Positions 1 through 10,513 of a stretch of 64,000 nt of DNA are shown piece after piece; positions within the stretch are counted from its first letter, which is position 1, and each line of letters starts with the position of its first letter. A program made the translations under genes and the position numbers. The notes beneath the pieces were generated by a model. That model ran no database searches and was not told the origin of the DNA. It was given only the letters and a program-made list of their open reading frames with translations. Source of the DNA: Nocardioides alcanivorans (GTDB taxonomy: Bacteria > Actinomycetota > Actinomycetes > Propionibacteriales > Nocardioidaceae); the NCBI RefSeq assembly GCF_021555175.1, contig NZ_JAKGRW010000019.1:124001-188000 (forward strand), in the 5' to 3' direction.

Positions 1-640
1 TGGACGTGACCTGACGCTTCTTCCAGCCGTCGCGCCCGGCCGTCCAGCGCACCTGGATCCGGTGACCGACATCGGAGGCGGCGACCTTGAACTTCTTGCC
101 CTTCGCACCCTTGACGGGCTTCCCGTCGCGCAGCCACTGGCGCCTCAGCTTCTGCGGCGCCTTGTCGAACTTCGGCTTCGTGGAGGTGAGCGTCCTGCCG
201 ATGCGCGCCGTGCCCTTGATCGTGGGCTTGCGCTTCACCGCGAAGACGGCCTTGCGGATGGTGAGCGGTGCGGTGAGGACCACGGTGGTGCCGTCGGCGT
301 TGGTCGCCGAGACACGCGCCGAGAGCTGCCGGCCGAGGTCGGACCTGGTGGCGGTGCGGGAGCGTGCGGTCGCGCCGCTGATCGGGGATCCGTCACGCAG
401 CCACTGCACGCTCAGGCTGTCGGGGACCGGCGTCCAGGCGCCCGTGTCGACGGTGAGCACCCCACGCACGACGGCCTTGCCGCTGATGCTCGGCGCGGTG
501 GTCGCAACCGGAGCCGCGGCCGAAGCGGGCGCCGCACCGAGAGTGAGGAGCGCCGCCACGAGGCCAAGGGTGGACAGCGCTGAGAAGAATCGCACCTGAT
601 CCATGCTACCGAGCACCTGCGAGCGAACGTCTGCAGTCAT
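1..640 (-). CDS. Secreted Ig-like repeat protein, C-terminal part off the left edge
   Basis: The minus strand reads open from an ATG at 640 to the window edge, so the C-terminus is missing. A second in-frame ATG at 604 is equally possible and gives a more compact signal peptide. The N-terminus has a hydrophobic core (LGLVAALLTLGAAP) ending in an ASA cleavage-type site, so export is likely. Two Ig-like repeats follow, each with a QWLRDG core followed by a P-[IV]-x-GA motif, as seen in bacterial surface Ig-like repeats. The second repeat is lysine-rich. No catalytic motif is visible. The gene lies 32 bases downstream of hmgA on the same strand but looks unrelated to it in function. A role in binding or cell-surface architecture is inference. 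Confidence 0.72.
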   Translation of the reverse strand, partial: MTADVRSQVLGSMDQVRFFSALSTLGLVAALLTLGAAPASAAAPVATTAPSISGKAVVRGVLTVDTGAWTPVPDSLSVQWLRDGSPISGATARSRTATRSDLGRQLSARVSATNADGTTVVLTAPLTIRKAVFAVKRKPTIKGTARIGRTLTSTKPKFDKAPQKLRRQWLRDGKPVKGAKGKKFKVAASDVGHRIQVRWTAGRDGWKKRQVTS

Positions 641-672
641 GACAGCGGCGGATTGGTGCCACGGAGCGACAC

Positions 673-1893
673 CTACCTGCCGCCATCTTCGTCTCCCGGC
701 TCGCGCGACCAGCTCCACGCGTAGTCGGGGTCCTCGACGGCGAGTCCCGCCTCACCCAACTCGAGTGCGGCGAAGGTGTCGACCATGACGGCCGTCTCCT
801 CGAAACGCTCGGCCCCCAGGGACGCCTCGACCGCGCTGGGCTGGGGTCCGTGAGGATGGCCTCCGGGGTGCAGGGAGATCGAGCCGACGCCGATACCGGA
901 GCCCTTGCGGGCCTCGTAGTCACCGGCGACATAGAACATGACCTCGTCGGAGTCGACGTTGGAGTGGTAGTAGGGCACCGGCACGGCGAGCGGGTGGTAG
1001 TCGACCTTGCGGGGCAAGAAGTTGCACACCACGAAGTTGTGCCCCTCCAGCACTTGGTGGACCGGCGGTGGTTGGTGCACCTTGCCGGTGATCGGCATGT
1101 AGTCCTCGATGTTGAGCGTCCACGGATAGAGGCAGCCGTCCCAGCCGACCACGTCGAACGGATGCGTGGCCGCGGTCATCACCGTGCCGCCGATGCCTCC
1201 CGGCGCCGCACGCACGCGATGCTTCACCAGGACGGGTACGTCGACCTCGTGTGCGTGCGCGGCGGTGAGTGCCTCGAGGTCACGTGGTCCGTGCTGGTCC
1301 CGCTCGCAGTAGGGAGCATGCTCGAGCAGCTGACCGTAGCGGGAGAGGTAGCGCCGCGGCGGGGCGATGTGGCTGGCGGCCTCGATGCAGTAGAGCCGGC
1401 TCGGCTCGGCAGGCAACCAGCGATGGGTGGTCGCGCGTGGGATCACGACGTAGTCACCGGCGCGGTAGTCGAGGACTCCGAAGACGGTCTCGACCGTGCC
1501 GTGTCCGGTCTCGACGAAGACGCATTCGTCGCCGACCGCGTTGCGGGAGAGGGGCGACGGCGCCACCGCGAGGACATGGCTGATCCGCACGTCGGCATTG
1601 CCGAGCAGGAGGCGACGGTGCTCGACGGCGTTGGCGTCGTCCGGGTGGACGAGCTGGTGGAGCAACAGGTGCCGGGGCTTCAAGGGATGGTTGGGCGTGA
1701 GCCCCTGGGCCGGGGGTGACCAGCTCTCCGCCGCGACGATCGCCGACGGCACGCCGCGGTGGTGGAGCAGGGACGAGTCGGAGGAGAAGCCCTCTTCGCC
1801 CATCAGCTCTTCGAACAGGAGCCGACCATCGGCGTCCCGGTGCTGGGTGTGCCGCTGGCGGGGCAGGCTGCCGACGGCGCGGTAGTGGACCAT
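673..1893 (-). CDS. hmgA: Homogentisate 1,2-dioxygenase
   Basis: Cytosolic Fe(II) ring-cleavage enzyme of tyrosine/phenylalanine catabolism that opens homogentisate to maleylacetoacetate. The 406-aa product has the usual family length. The C-terminal half carries the metal-site region: YYHSNVDSDEVMFY supplies a His and a Glu, and GGHPHGP supplies the later His. The ATG at 1893 is preferred over a GTG six bases upstream because GAGGAG lies five bases before the ATG. The gene is divergent from the unknown gene at 1961 and fahA, with a palindrome in the 67-base gap. Family assignment is firm from these motifs. Confidence 0.95.
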   Translation of the reverse strand: MVHYRAVGSLPRQRHTQHRDADGRLLFEELMGEEGFSSDSSLLHHRGVPSAIVAAESWSPPAQGLTPNHPLKPRHLLLHQLVHPDDANAVEHRRLLLGNADVRISHVLAVAPSPLSRNAVGDECVFVETGHGTVETVFGVLDYRAGDYVVIPRATTHRWLPAEPSRLYCIEAASHIAPPRRYLSRYGQLLEHAPYCERDQHGPRDLEALTAAHAHEVDVPVLVKHRVRAAPGGIGGTVMTAATHPFDVVGWDGCLYPWTLNIEDYMPITGKVHQPPPVHQVLEGHNFVVCNFLPRKVDYHPLAVPVPYYHSNVDSDEVMFYVAGDYEARKGSGIGVGSISLHPGGHPHGPQPSAVEASLGAERFEETAVMVDTFAALELGEAGLAVEDPDYAWSWSREPGDEDGGR

Positions 1894-1907
1894 GAGCACT
1901 CCTCGCG

Positions 1908-1926
1908 ACGTTCGTTAATCGAACGT
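1908..1926. promoter_or_regulatory. Palindromic operator candidate between hmgA and the fahA operon
   Basis: A perfect inverted repeat ACGTTCG-TTAAT-CGAACGT lies 15 bases upstream of the hmgA start and 35 bases before the divergent gene at 1961. A second small palindrome, ATTCGAAT, lies at 1938-1945. The position suggests a shared regulator site for both transcription directions; no regulator gene is adjacent. The regulator family is unknown. Confidence 0.5.
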
Positions 1927-1960
1927 TTACGTCCTGTATTCGAATCTCTAGAGTAGGAGC

Positions 1961-2820
1961 GTGAGCACCACGACGCCAGCCCCCGACAGCTCCTCGGCTC
2001 CGACCTGGTCCGCCCTGGTCGATGACGCCGCCACCTTCCCTCCCGGCGATGCCGCGCTCGCCGACGCGGTCGAGGACCACCTGGCCAGGCGGTCACTCCC
2101 CTGGGCCGACCTGGTCGGCCGCTTCGTCGTGAAGGACACCGACCTGCCGAAGGTGCGCGACTTCACCGGTGCGCTGAGCGTGGTGATCACCGGCGGCGCC
2201 GGTCAGCTCGCCGGACCGTTGGAGTTCGCCTCACGCCACGACCTTCCGGTGGCTGCGGTCGAGATCGCACTGCGCGATCTCGACGACCTGGCCGGCAACG
2301 CCCGCCGGGTGACCGCGGCACTCGACGCGATCGGGATCGATGACGACCTCCAGGTGTATGTCGAGCTCCCCACCACCCGCCCCTTCGGCCAGTGGTTGGC
2401 CGCTGCGGACGAGATCGCCGCCCTCGAGCACCGGTTGAAGTTCCGCACCGGCGGGCTCGACGCCGCCGACGTCCCCACTGCCCCTGACCTCGCCGCCTGC
2501 ATCGACGCCGCCCTCGACAGGGAGATGCCCTTCAAGTGCACGGCCGGCCTGCACCGGGCGGTGCGGCACGAGGACCCCGACGGCGGGGTGCAGCACGGTT
2601 TCCTCAACGTGCTCCTCGCGACAGCAGCGGCATGGGAGGGTGCTGACGTCCAGACGGTCACGGGAATGCTGGCCGAACGCGATGTCGACGCACTCCTGGG
2701 AATCTGCCACGAACTCGGCGACGACCTCTCTCGCGCCCGACGCTGGTTCACCTCGTTCGGCTGCTGCGACGTGACCGACCCCCACGACGACCTGGTGAAG
2801 CTCGGACTACTGGAGGTGTG

Positions 2821-2821
<1 letters not shown>
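1961..2821 (+). CDS. Conserved protein of unknown function in the homogentisate operon
   Basis: A 286-aa soluble protein with no signal peptide or membrane segment. I do not recognise a named enzyme family. Conserved-looking motifs include LVDDAATFPPGD near the N-terminus, KFRTGG near the middle and FKCTAGLHRAVRH around residue 190, followed by QHGFLNVL. The regular alternation of short hydrophobic strands and helices is compatible with a beta/alpha barrel (inference). It starts with GTG; AGGAG lies only one base upstream, which is unusually close. It overlaps fahA by one base (TGATG), so the two are almost certainly co-transcribed. No maleylacetoacetate isomerase is present nearby, so this gene is a candidate for the missing step or an accessory role; that is inference only. 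Confidence 0.75.
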
Positions 2822-4026
<1,205 letters not shown>

Positions 4027-4068
4027 TCGGGCTCCCTCACCGCGGCGAGGCCGGGCTGGTCCGGTAGC

Positions 4069-5145
4069 TCAGGCCAGATCGCGCAGGCTCCACCTGCCCG
4101 AAGCTATGCGGTGTGCAGCGTCGAGCAGTCCAACAGCCGCATGATGCAGGCGTTCGCCGGTCGATCGATCTGCCTTGCCCGCGAGACACCGAGCCCACGT
4201 CCCATCGAGAAGAATTCCGAGCTTGAAGCCAGCCATCGCCACATACCAGTCGATCGCACTCAGATCTCGCCCGGAAGCCTCGCCGTAGGCAGCGATCAGC
4301 TCGCTTCGCGTCGCCAGGTCCTTGCTTCCGGCGAGGCTTCCGGGAACCTGCTCGATCGGCTCTGGATCACCACCCGGCCAACAGACGAGAAGCCAGCCCA
4401 GGTCGAGCAGTGGGTCCCCGACCGTCGCCATCTCCCAGTCGATGATCGCCGCCACCTCGGGTCGGTCGTGGTGCAGCAGCACGTTCGCGAGCTGATAGTC
4501 GCCGTGGAGGATGGCCGGTGACACCTCCTCGGGGCGATGGGCTTGCAACCACCTGCCCACCTCGGCGAGATGGGGCAACTCGTCAGCCCGGTAGCCCACG
4601 ACGGCCTGATACCCCTCGGCAACTGCCGTCCACTGCGGGACCTGCCGCGCCAGGAACCCCGGTCTCCCCAGCGACCCGAGTCCTGTGGCCTCGGCGTCGA
4701 CTCGAGCGAGGCGGCCGAGTGCGGCGGCGACCGCGAGGCCCATCGACCGCTGCCGGGCAGGATCGCCGATGTAGGCAGCGCTGGACTCGACACTCGGGTT
4801 GAAGCCGTCGACGAGCTCCATGAGGTAGAAGACGTCGCCACCGAGGATCTCCGGATCAGGACATGCCCACAACAGCTTGGGATGAGGGACATCGCTCCCG
4901 GCCAGTGCCGCCAGCACCGTCATCTCCCGCTGGAGCGCCCGGTTGCTCGTCGGCCGCGGATGGACCGGCGGACGACGCAGCACGACTTCGCGGCCCTGGA
5001 ACTGCACCGCGACGACTACGTTCTGGGAGCCTCCCGCCAGGAGTCTGGCCGGCCCCAGGCCAACGGTGACACCCTGGGCCCGGAGCCAGCTCTCGATGCG
5101 GGCTCGATCCGCCTCTGGCAATGCATCCGCGTCGAGTGCATTCAT
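4069..5145 (-). CDS. APH-type phosphotransferase (ACAD10/11 N-domain / LvaA-like kinase)
   Basis: A 358-aa protein with the aminoglycoside phosphotransferase fold. The catalytic loop HGDYQLANVL lies near residue 217 and the metal-binding IDWEMATVGDPLLDLGW follows near 238. The N-lobe has GGSQNVVVAV and VLRRPP, the latter including the ATP-binding region. It overlaps the upstream SDR gene by ATGA and sits in an operon with an ACAD10/11-like dehydrogenase. In animals these two domains are fused, and in Pseudomonas LvaA is a 4-hydroxyacyl-CoA kinase. By context it probably phosphorylates a hydroxyacyl-CoA rather than an antibiotic (inference). It is the last gene of this minus-strand operon. Confidence 0.85.
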   Translation of the reverse strand: MNALDADALPEADRARIESWLRAQGVTVGLGPARLLAGGSQNVVVAVQFQGREVVLRRPPVHPRPTSNRALQREMTVLAALAGSDVPHPKLLWACPDPEILGGDVFYLMELVDGFNPSVESSAAYIGDPARQRSMGLAVAAALGRLARVDAEATGLGSLGRPGFLARQVPQWTAVAEGYQAVVGYRADELPHLAEVGRWLQAHRPEEVSPAILHGDYQLANVLLHHDRPEVAAIIDWEMATVGDPLLDLGWLLVCWPGGDPEPIEQVPGSLAGSKDLATRSELIAAYGEASGRDLSAIDWYVAMAGFKLGILLDGTWARCLAGKADRSTGERLHHAAVGLLDAAHRIASGRWSLRDLA

Positions 5146-5899
5146 GCGGGCGCCCAGGTCAGACCACCGTCGATCTTCAGGATCGCCCCCGTGGTGTAGC
5201 TCGCCGCGTCACTCGTCAGATGCAGGGCCGCCGCGACGATCTCCTCCTGCCTGCCGATGCGCCCCAGCGGGAGACCTGAGTCGGACAGCTCGGCGAGCTG
5301 CTCCTCAGACCAACCATCGGTGATGTCACTCTCGAAGACGCCGGGCATGATGGCATTGACCCGGACCTCCGGGCCCAGAGCGTGCGCCAGTCCCACCGTC
5401 AGTGTGTTGAGGCCCGCCTTGGCGACGGCGTACGGCAGCTCCCGCGCCGATGGCTGCACCGCCGCCGCACTGGTGATGTTGAGGATCACGCCAGCTCCGC
5501 GCGCCCTCTGGTGCTCACCGGCGAGCACGCTCAGCCGCCAGGCACCCTTGAGGTTCACGTGCATCACCTTGTCGAAGAGCTCCTCGCTGACGTCGACGAA
5601 GGAGGGGTAGAGCGGCGACATGCCAGCGTTGTTGACCAACACGTCGATTCGCCCGAACTCCGCGATCACCCGCTCGACCAGTCGGTCGCACTCCCCCAAT
5701 GTCCGACATGACAGGCGACCGCCAGTGCCGCGGTGCCATGGTTGGCGGCGATCTCCGCGACCACCGCATCGCAGGCCTCCTGCCTTCGGCTCGCCACGAC
5801 CACGGTGGCTCCCGCCGCCGCATAGGCGAGCGCCAAGGCCCGACCCAAGCCACGACTCCCACCCGTGACGACCACGATCCGGCCCGTGAAGTCGTTCAT
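5142..5899 (-). CDS. Short-chain dehydrogenase/reductase (frameshifted)
   Basis: Classical NAD(P)-dependent SDR of about 252 aa once repaired. The N-terminal half, starting at ATG 5899 (MNDFTGRIVVVTGGSRGLG), holds the TGxxxGxG cofactor motif. The C-terminal half holds NNAG, the catalytic ITSA..LPYAVAK segment and the usual DGG end. The halves are in different frames: the shift falls in a run of five C at 5693-5697, and one extra base restores a continuous CHVGHWGECDRLVERV. It overlaps both neighbours by ATGA. In the operon with a kinase-like protein and an ACAD10/11-like enzyme, it could interconvert a keto- and hydroxyacyl-CoA (inference). Confidence 0.85.
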
Positions 5900-7202
5900 C
5901 CGACAGCCCCTGCGGGCTCGCACTGCGCGATCACGTCGGCGTACTTCTCCCGCGCCGCGGCCCGAACCGCAGGTAGGTGGCCGCTCGGGAAGAGTTCGGG
6001 ATTCGCCTCGACCGTGCGCATGAGCTGCTTCGCGACCTGCACCTTGTGCACCTCGGTGGCTCCGTCGGCCAGCCCCATGTGGAAACTCTCCATCACCCAC
6101 CGACCGAACGGCATCTCGGTGGAGATGCCCAAGGAGCCGTGGACCTGGATCGCCCGCCCCGCGACGTCGGCCAGCACCTTCGGCATGGCAGCCTTCACGG
6201 CGGAGATGTCGGCGATCACGCGCTTGTAGTCGTTGTAGCGGTCGATCTTCCATGCCGTCTGCAGCACCAGGAGCCGGAACTGCTGGAGCTGGATCCACGA
6301 GTCGGCGATCATCTCCTGGACGAGCTGGAGATCACCGAGGCGACCACCCCGTGTCTGCCGGGAGACGGCGCGTTCGAGCATCATGTCCAGGCTCGCCCCG
6401 ACCAGGCCCACCGTGCGCATCGCATGGTGGATCCGGCCCCGCCGAGCCGCGTCTGGGCGACGGCGAAGCCGCGTCCCCGCTCGCCGAGCAGGTGGTCCCG
6501 CGGAATGCGGACGGACCGGAAGCGCACATAGGCGTGGGACGCCTGCTCCTCGTCATGTCCCCACACGTTGACGTCGCGGACGATCTCGATCCCGGGCGCG
6601 TCCGCAGGGACGACGAACATCGAGGTCCGTTCGTGAGGCGCCGCCTGCGGGTCGGTGACCGCGAGCACGATCTGGAACGACGCGAAGCTCGCGTGCGAGG
6701 AGAACCACTTCTCACCATCGATCACCCACTCGTCGCCGTCGAGGACCGCGCGGGTCATGATCGCGGTGGGATCGCTCCCGCCCTGCGGCTCGGTCATCGA
6801 GTACGCCGACACGATCTCCCCCGACAGCAACGGGGCAAGGTAGCGCTCCTTGAGTTCCGGAGTTCCGTAGTGCGCCAGGATCTCGCTGTTTCCCGAATCC
6901 GGGGCCTGAGCTCCGAAGACCACCTGTCCGCAGTGGGTGCGGCCGAGGATCTCGTTGAGCAGCGCCAGCTTGACCTGCCCGTACCCCTGCCCGCCCAGCT
7001 CCGGCCCAAGATGGCATGCCCAGAGGCCACGGTCCCGCACCTGCTGCTGCAACGGCTTGATCAGGGCATTGCGTACCGGGTCCCGCACGTCCCAGGCATG
7101 GCGGACGAGGTGGTCCAGCGGCTCCACCTCCTCGCGCACGAACCGATCGACCCAGTCGAGTTCCGCCTGGAACTCCGATGGCGTCTCGAAGTCCCAGCTC
7201 AC
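5896..7202 (-). CDS. ACAD10/11-like acyl-CoA dehydrogenase (frameshifted)
   Basis: Flavin acyl-CoA dehydrogenase of about 435 aa. The N-terminal part reads SWDFETPSEFQAELDWVD from GTG 7202, and carries VFGAQAPDSGNSEIL and SAYSMTEPQGGSDPT, which are typical of the ACAD10/11 branch. The C-terminal part carries IHHAMRTVGL and IQVHGSLGISTEMP. The frame breaks in a four-C run at 6437-6440; one extra base gives a continuous RLGGGRIHHAMRT. The GTG start overlaps the upstream gene's stop. Relatives of this branch act on 4-hydroxy (phosphorylated) acyl-CoAs together with an APH-type kinase, and such a kinase is encoded two genes downstream. Confidence 0.87.
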
Positions 7203-8305
7203 CGGATCACCTCGAGAGTGGGCACCGGCAGCTCGCCCGACTGGTCGTGCTGGATGTACCTGATGAGCACGATGCCCTCCAGATGACCGCAGGGATCGAG
7301 CCAATTGCCCTCCTGCTGCTCGACGCTGATGCGCACGGTGATGCTGCCGTCAGCGTTCGGCACCAGGTACGCATCGTTGAGGTGCACCTGGCGATCGCGG
7401 GCCTCGAGCGACTCGAACCAGCGGTTGTAGAGGTCGATGCCCACATACTCCGCCGGCGGTGGCTTCAGCGTGATCTCGATCGCCTTGGCCTCGTCGAGGT
7501 CATACCAAGCGGCGATGTAGTGATTGGTCGGGGTGCCGTAGAAGAAGCTGAAGGCCGGGTCGTCCGCACCCCACCGGTGGTCGAGCTGGTTCGGGGTGGC
7601 GCGCAGCTTCTCGACCAGTGCATCCAGCCACTTCCTACTCAGCCGGAGCGCCTTGGCGCTGAGCGCGACGCGGTGCGCGAGCGTGGCTTCGGTCAACTCG
7701 GGCCGGGGCCCGACCGGGGCACCGAGGCGTTCGATCTCGATCGTGGGCCGCTGCTCGTCATCACCCACCTTGCCGTAGTCGCGCAGGAGCAGCTCGCCAC
7801 AGTGGTCGTCCAGGACCATCCCGGGCCGCCCGTTCAGGTCCTGCGCCAGATAGAACTCGTAGTCGCCATCGGCCGTACACATGTCGGGGGTGATGACCAT
7901 CGTCTCGGCCACCCGCGCTCCACCGCGGTTGCGATGCAGCTGCGCGGAGAAGAACGGCGTCGTGCCACGTCGGCCGTACACCCGGTACTCCTCGGTTCCG
8001 GAGATCTTCGCCATGTAGTAGTTGCAGTCGACGGCGTCTCCGAAGAACTTCCGGATGGGGGTCTGCACCAGCAGCACCTCGGGTCGCATCGGGTCGTTGC
8101 GCTCGATGAGGGACTCGGTCAGGTGGCCGAGGTATCTCAGCGCATGCCGGACGCCTTCAGCACGGTCGAGCTCGCTGTCGCAGTCCAGCGCCCAGTCTCC
8201 GAAGTCCATGAGGCTCTCGCCCAGTTGCGACCATGCCTCCCGGAGGTCCGTTCGGGTGGGCGAGGTTGCCGACGCGCTGGTCGACGTACGGGGGTCCACT
8301 GTCAT
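7199..8305 (-). CDS. DUF1214-type conserved protein
   Basis: A 368-aa protein with a C-terminal DUF1214-like region: YVGIDLYNRWFESL, then NADGSITVRI and NWLDPCGHLEGIVLIRYI. No signal peptide is seen. ATG 8305 is chosen because AGGAAGG precedes it by seven bases; the reading frame stays open further upstream without homology. A clear paralogue, split by an insertion sequence, lies at 17723-20492, in the divergent half of the same locus. The function of the family is not established. Its place between an acyl-CoA dehydrogenase and a CoA-transferase suggests a part in the same catabolic route. Confidence 0.78.
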   Translation of the reverse strand: MTVDPRTSTSASATSPTRTDLREAWSQLGESLMDFGDWALDCDSELDRAEGVRHALRYLGHLTESLIERNDPMRPEVLLVQTPIRKFFGDAVDCNYYMAKISGTEEYRVYGRRGTTPFFSAQLHRNRGGARVAETMVITPDMCTADGDYEFYLAQDLNGRPGMVLDDHCGELLLRDYGKVGDDEQRPTIEIERLGAPVGPRPELTEATLAHRVALSAKALRLSRKWLDALVEKLRATPNQLDHRWGADDPAFSFFYGTPTNHYIAAWYDLDEAKAIEITLKPPPAEYVGIDLYNRWFESLEARDRQVHLNDAYLVPNADGSITVRISVEQQEGNWLDPCGHLEGIVLIRYIQHDQSGELPVPTLEVIR

Positions 8306-8339
8306 GTCGTGGCCTTCCTGTGGTTTCTGGCGGGTGTGG

Positions 8340-9515
8340 TCAACGGGAGCCGTGAGCGATCGGACGCCCGCGGCTCGCCTCTGCTCGGATCTCGGCATCG
8401 TTCTCGCCTGCCTCGGGCACCGGGCCCGGGGTTCGCCAGAGCGGCGGATCCGCGCGATAGGGAAGCGAGGGCACGACGTACTCCTCCCCCGCTGCCGTCC
8501 GCGCCGAGGTGAAGACGCCGTTGGCGATGACGTCCTCGGCACGAAGGACCTGGTCATAGCTACGTACGACGGCGGCAACGACCCCGGCTGCTGCCAACTG
8601 GTCCACCGTCTCGGCAGCAGAACGGCCTTGTAGCGCCTCACTCAGCGTGCTCATGAGCTCGGCACGGTTCGCGACCCGACTCGGGTTGTCGGCGAAGCGC
8701 GGGTCGTCGACGAGCTCGGGCCGTCCGGCCGCCTCGCACAGCCGGGCCCAGGCGTGGTCCTGGTAGCCACTCACCACGATCGGACCGTCTGCGGCGTGGA
8801 TGACGTCTGCTGCCGGCGCAGCGCTCGGCTGACCGTTCCCGCAACGCGACATCATCTGCCCGGTGATCTGCTGCTCGGTCCAGTTGCACGTCTGCAGGTG
8901 GATCGCGACATCGAGCAGGGGCACCCGCACCTCCGTCCCGACACCGAAGCGAGCGCGCCGCAGCAATGCGGCGAGCACTGCCTGGGTGACGAGATATGTG
9001 GTGGTGTGGTCGATGATCGGAGCACCGACCCGCTGCGGATCGCGGTCGGCCTCGCCGGTCACCGACATCAGGCCGCTCTCGGCCTGCGCAGCGATGTCCA
9101 AGCCGGGCCTGGTCGCGGAGGGGCCTTCCGGACCGAAGCCGCTGACCGAGACCGAGATGATGTCCGGGCGGATCTCGGTGAGTTGCTGGTGTTCGAACCC
9201 GAGCCGTTCCAGGGTGCCTGGTCGCATGTTGTGCAGCACCACGTCGCACGTGGCCACCAGGTCCCGGGCGACCTGGTGGTCGTCTGGGTCCTTGAGGTCG
9301 AGTTGCACCGACCTCTTGCCACGGTTGTAGCTGCGCAGGATCGCCACGGCATAGGCGGCGTCGGTCCTGCGTGCCACCTCACCGCCGGGCGGCTCCAGCT
9401 TGATCACGTCGGCACCGAGTTCGACCAGCTGCTGGCCGGCTCCAGGGATCGCCAGGAGCTGGCCGATCTCAAGCACCCTGACGCCTTCGAGTGGAAGCAT
9501 GTCCACGGTCGTCAT
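8340..9515 (-). CDS. CaiB/BaiF family III CoA-transferase
   Basis: A 391-aa cytosolic enzyme that moves CoA between carboxylates. The N-terminus LEGVRVLEIGQLLAIPGAGQQLVELGADVIKLEPPGG is the family signature. RPGLDIAAQAESGLM holds the likely catalytic aspartate. NRGKRSVQLDLKDP and HNMRPGTLERLGF are also typical. It lies between an importer operon and a DUF1214/ACAD set on the same strand, so it probably activates the imported acid. The acid itself cannot be named from sequence. Confidence 0.9.
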   Translation of the reverse strand: MTTVDMLPLEGVRVLEIGQLLAIPGAGQQLVELGADVIKLEPPGGEVARRTDAAYAVAILRSYNRGKRSVQLDLKDPDDHQVARDLVATCDVVLHNMRPGTLERLGFEHQQLTEIRPDIISVSVSGFGPEGPSATRPGLDIAAQAESGLMSVTGEADRDPQRVGAPIIDHTTTYLVTQAVLAALLRRARFGVGTEVRVPLLDVAIHLQTCNWTEQQITGQMMSRCGNGQPSAAPAADVIHAADGPIVVSGYQDHAWARLCEAAGRPELVDDPRFADNPSRVANRAELMSTLSEALQGRSAAETVDQLAAAGVVAAVVRSYDQVLRAEDVIANGVFTSARTAAGEEYVVPSLPYRADPPLWRTPGPVPEAGENDAEIRAEASRGRPIAHGSR

Positions 9516-9543
9516 CTCCTTGACCTCTCGATTGTCGATCGCC

Positions 9544-10512
9544 TCATTCGCAGGCGCTCGTGGGCGCGACGTCCTTGCCGTCGGAGTCGGTGCTGCTGTT
9601 GACCCACGCGACGTTGTCCTTCCACTCCTCGTCGCTCACCTCGGTGCGCCAGAGCTCTTGTGCCTCGTCCGTCCACAGTTGGGCAGCGTGCTCCTCCGGG
9701 ACACCGGTGATCTCGGCAAGCAGCTTGGCGCCCTCCTCGGCGTTGGCCGGGTCGGCGATCCACGCCTGGATGTCCTTGAAGGCTGCGCAGACCTTGCTCA
9801 TCCGGCCCGCCTGCTTGCCGTTGGTCACCCACAGTGACCCGACGCCGTACTCCGCCACCTGGCCCGCCGTCCCGTCCCTCGGGTCGGCGATGGTGACCAG
9901 GTCGATGCCTTCGCTCTCGAAGACCGCCTGGCTGGTGTAGCCGAGTACGACCGCGTCGGCATCGCCCTTTCGCAACAGCGGGATCTGGTTGGCCAGCGGA
10001 CCCGCCGCGACGTACTCGACATCGGAAGGGTCGAGTCCGTTCTCGCGCAACAGTTCGTGGACGAACATCTCCCCTGCACCGCCGCGTGCGGTGATGGAGA
10101 TCTTCTTCCCGAGGAGGCTCTCGAGGTCAGTGATGCCACTGCCCGGAGTCGCCGCGATCGTCATGTCGATCCCCGCGAAGAGCGGGATCGACCGCACGTC
10201 CTGCCCCTGCTGAAGTGCGGAGATCAGGACTGAACCGGCCATCACCGCGACGTCGGTGCTTCCGCCGATCAACGCGCTGAGGATCTCGGGCCCCGACTTG
10301 CCCTCGACGAAGGAGACGTCGACGCCGTGCTTGTCGAAGAGGCCCTCCCGATCGCCGATGTAGGCGGGCAGGGAGAGCACGCTGCCGGGGAAGACGCCGA
10401 TCGACACGGAGTCGAGCGGCTCGGAGGATTCGTCGTCACCGGATCCACAGGCCGTCAGGGCCAGTGCGGCGGTCGTGAGGAGGGAAGCGATTCGGAGGAC
10501 GCTCTTCTTCAT
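9544..10512 (-). CDS. ABC substrate-binding lipoprotein, SsuA/TauA (NMT1) type
   Basis: A 322-aa lipoprotein: MKKSVLRIASLLTTAALAL is followed by the lipobox LTACGSG, then a solute-binding fold of the nitrate/sulfonate/taurine family (ADAVVLGYTSQAVF and GLFDKHGVDVSF segments). ATG 10512 is one base from the stop of the ATPase gene. It is the substrate-capture part of the three-gene importer at 9544-12246. The ligand is unknown; the neighbouring CoA-transferase and acyl-CoA genes point to a carboxylate rather than a sulfonate (inference). Confidence 0.9.
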   Translation of the reverse strand: MKKSVLRIASLLTTAALALTACGSGDDESSEPLDSVSIGVFPGSVLSLPAYIGDREGLFDKHGVDVSFVEGKSGPEILSALIGGSTDVAVMAGSVLISALQQGQDVRSIPLFAGIDMTIAATPGSGITDLESLLGKKISITARGGAGEMFVHELLRENGLDPSDVEYVAAGPLANQIPLLRKGDADAVVLGYTSQAVFESEGIDLVTIADPRDGTAGQVAEYGVGSLWVTNGKQAGRMSKVCAAFKDIQAWIADPANAEEGAKLLAEITGVPEEHAAQLWTDEAQELWRTEVSDEEWKDNVAWVNSSTDSDGKDVAPTSACE

Positions 10513-10513
10513 G

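Noticed and set aside
4027..4068. Terminator between fahA and the phosphotransferase gene
   Set aside because: The gap is GC-rich and can pair weakly in several ways, but no clear stem stands out.
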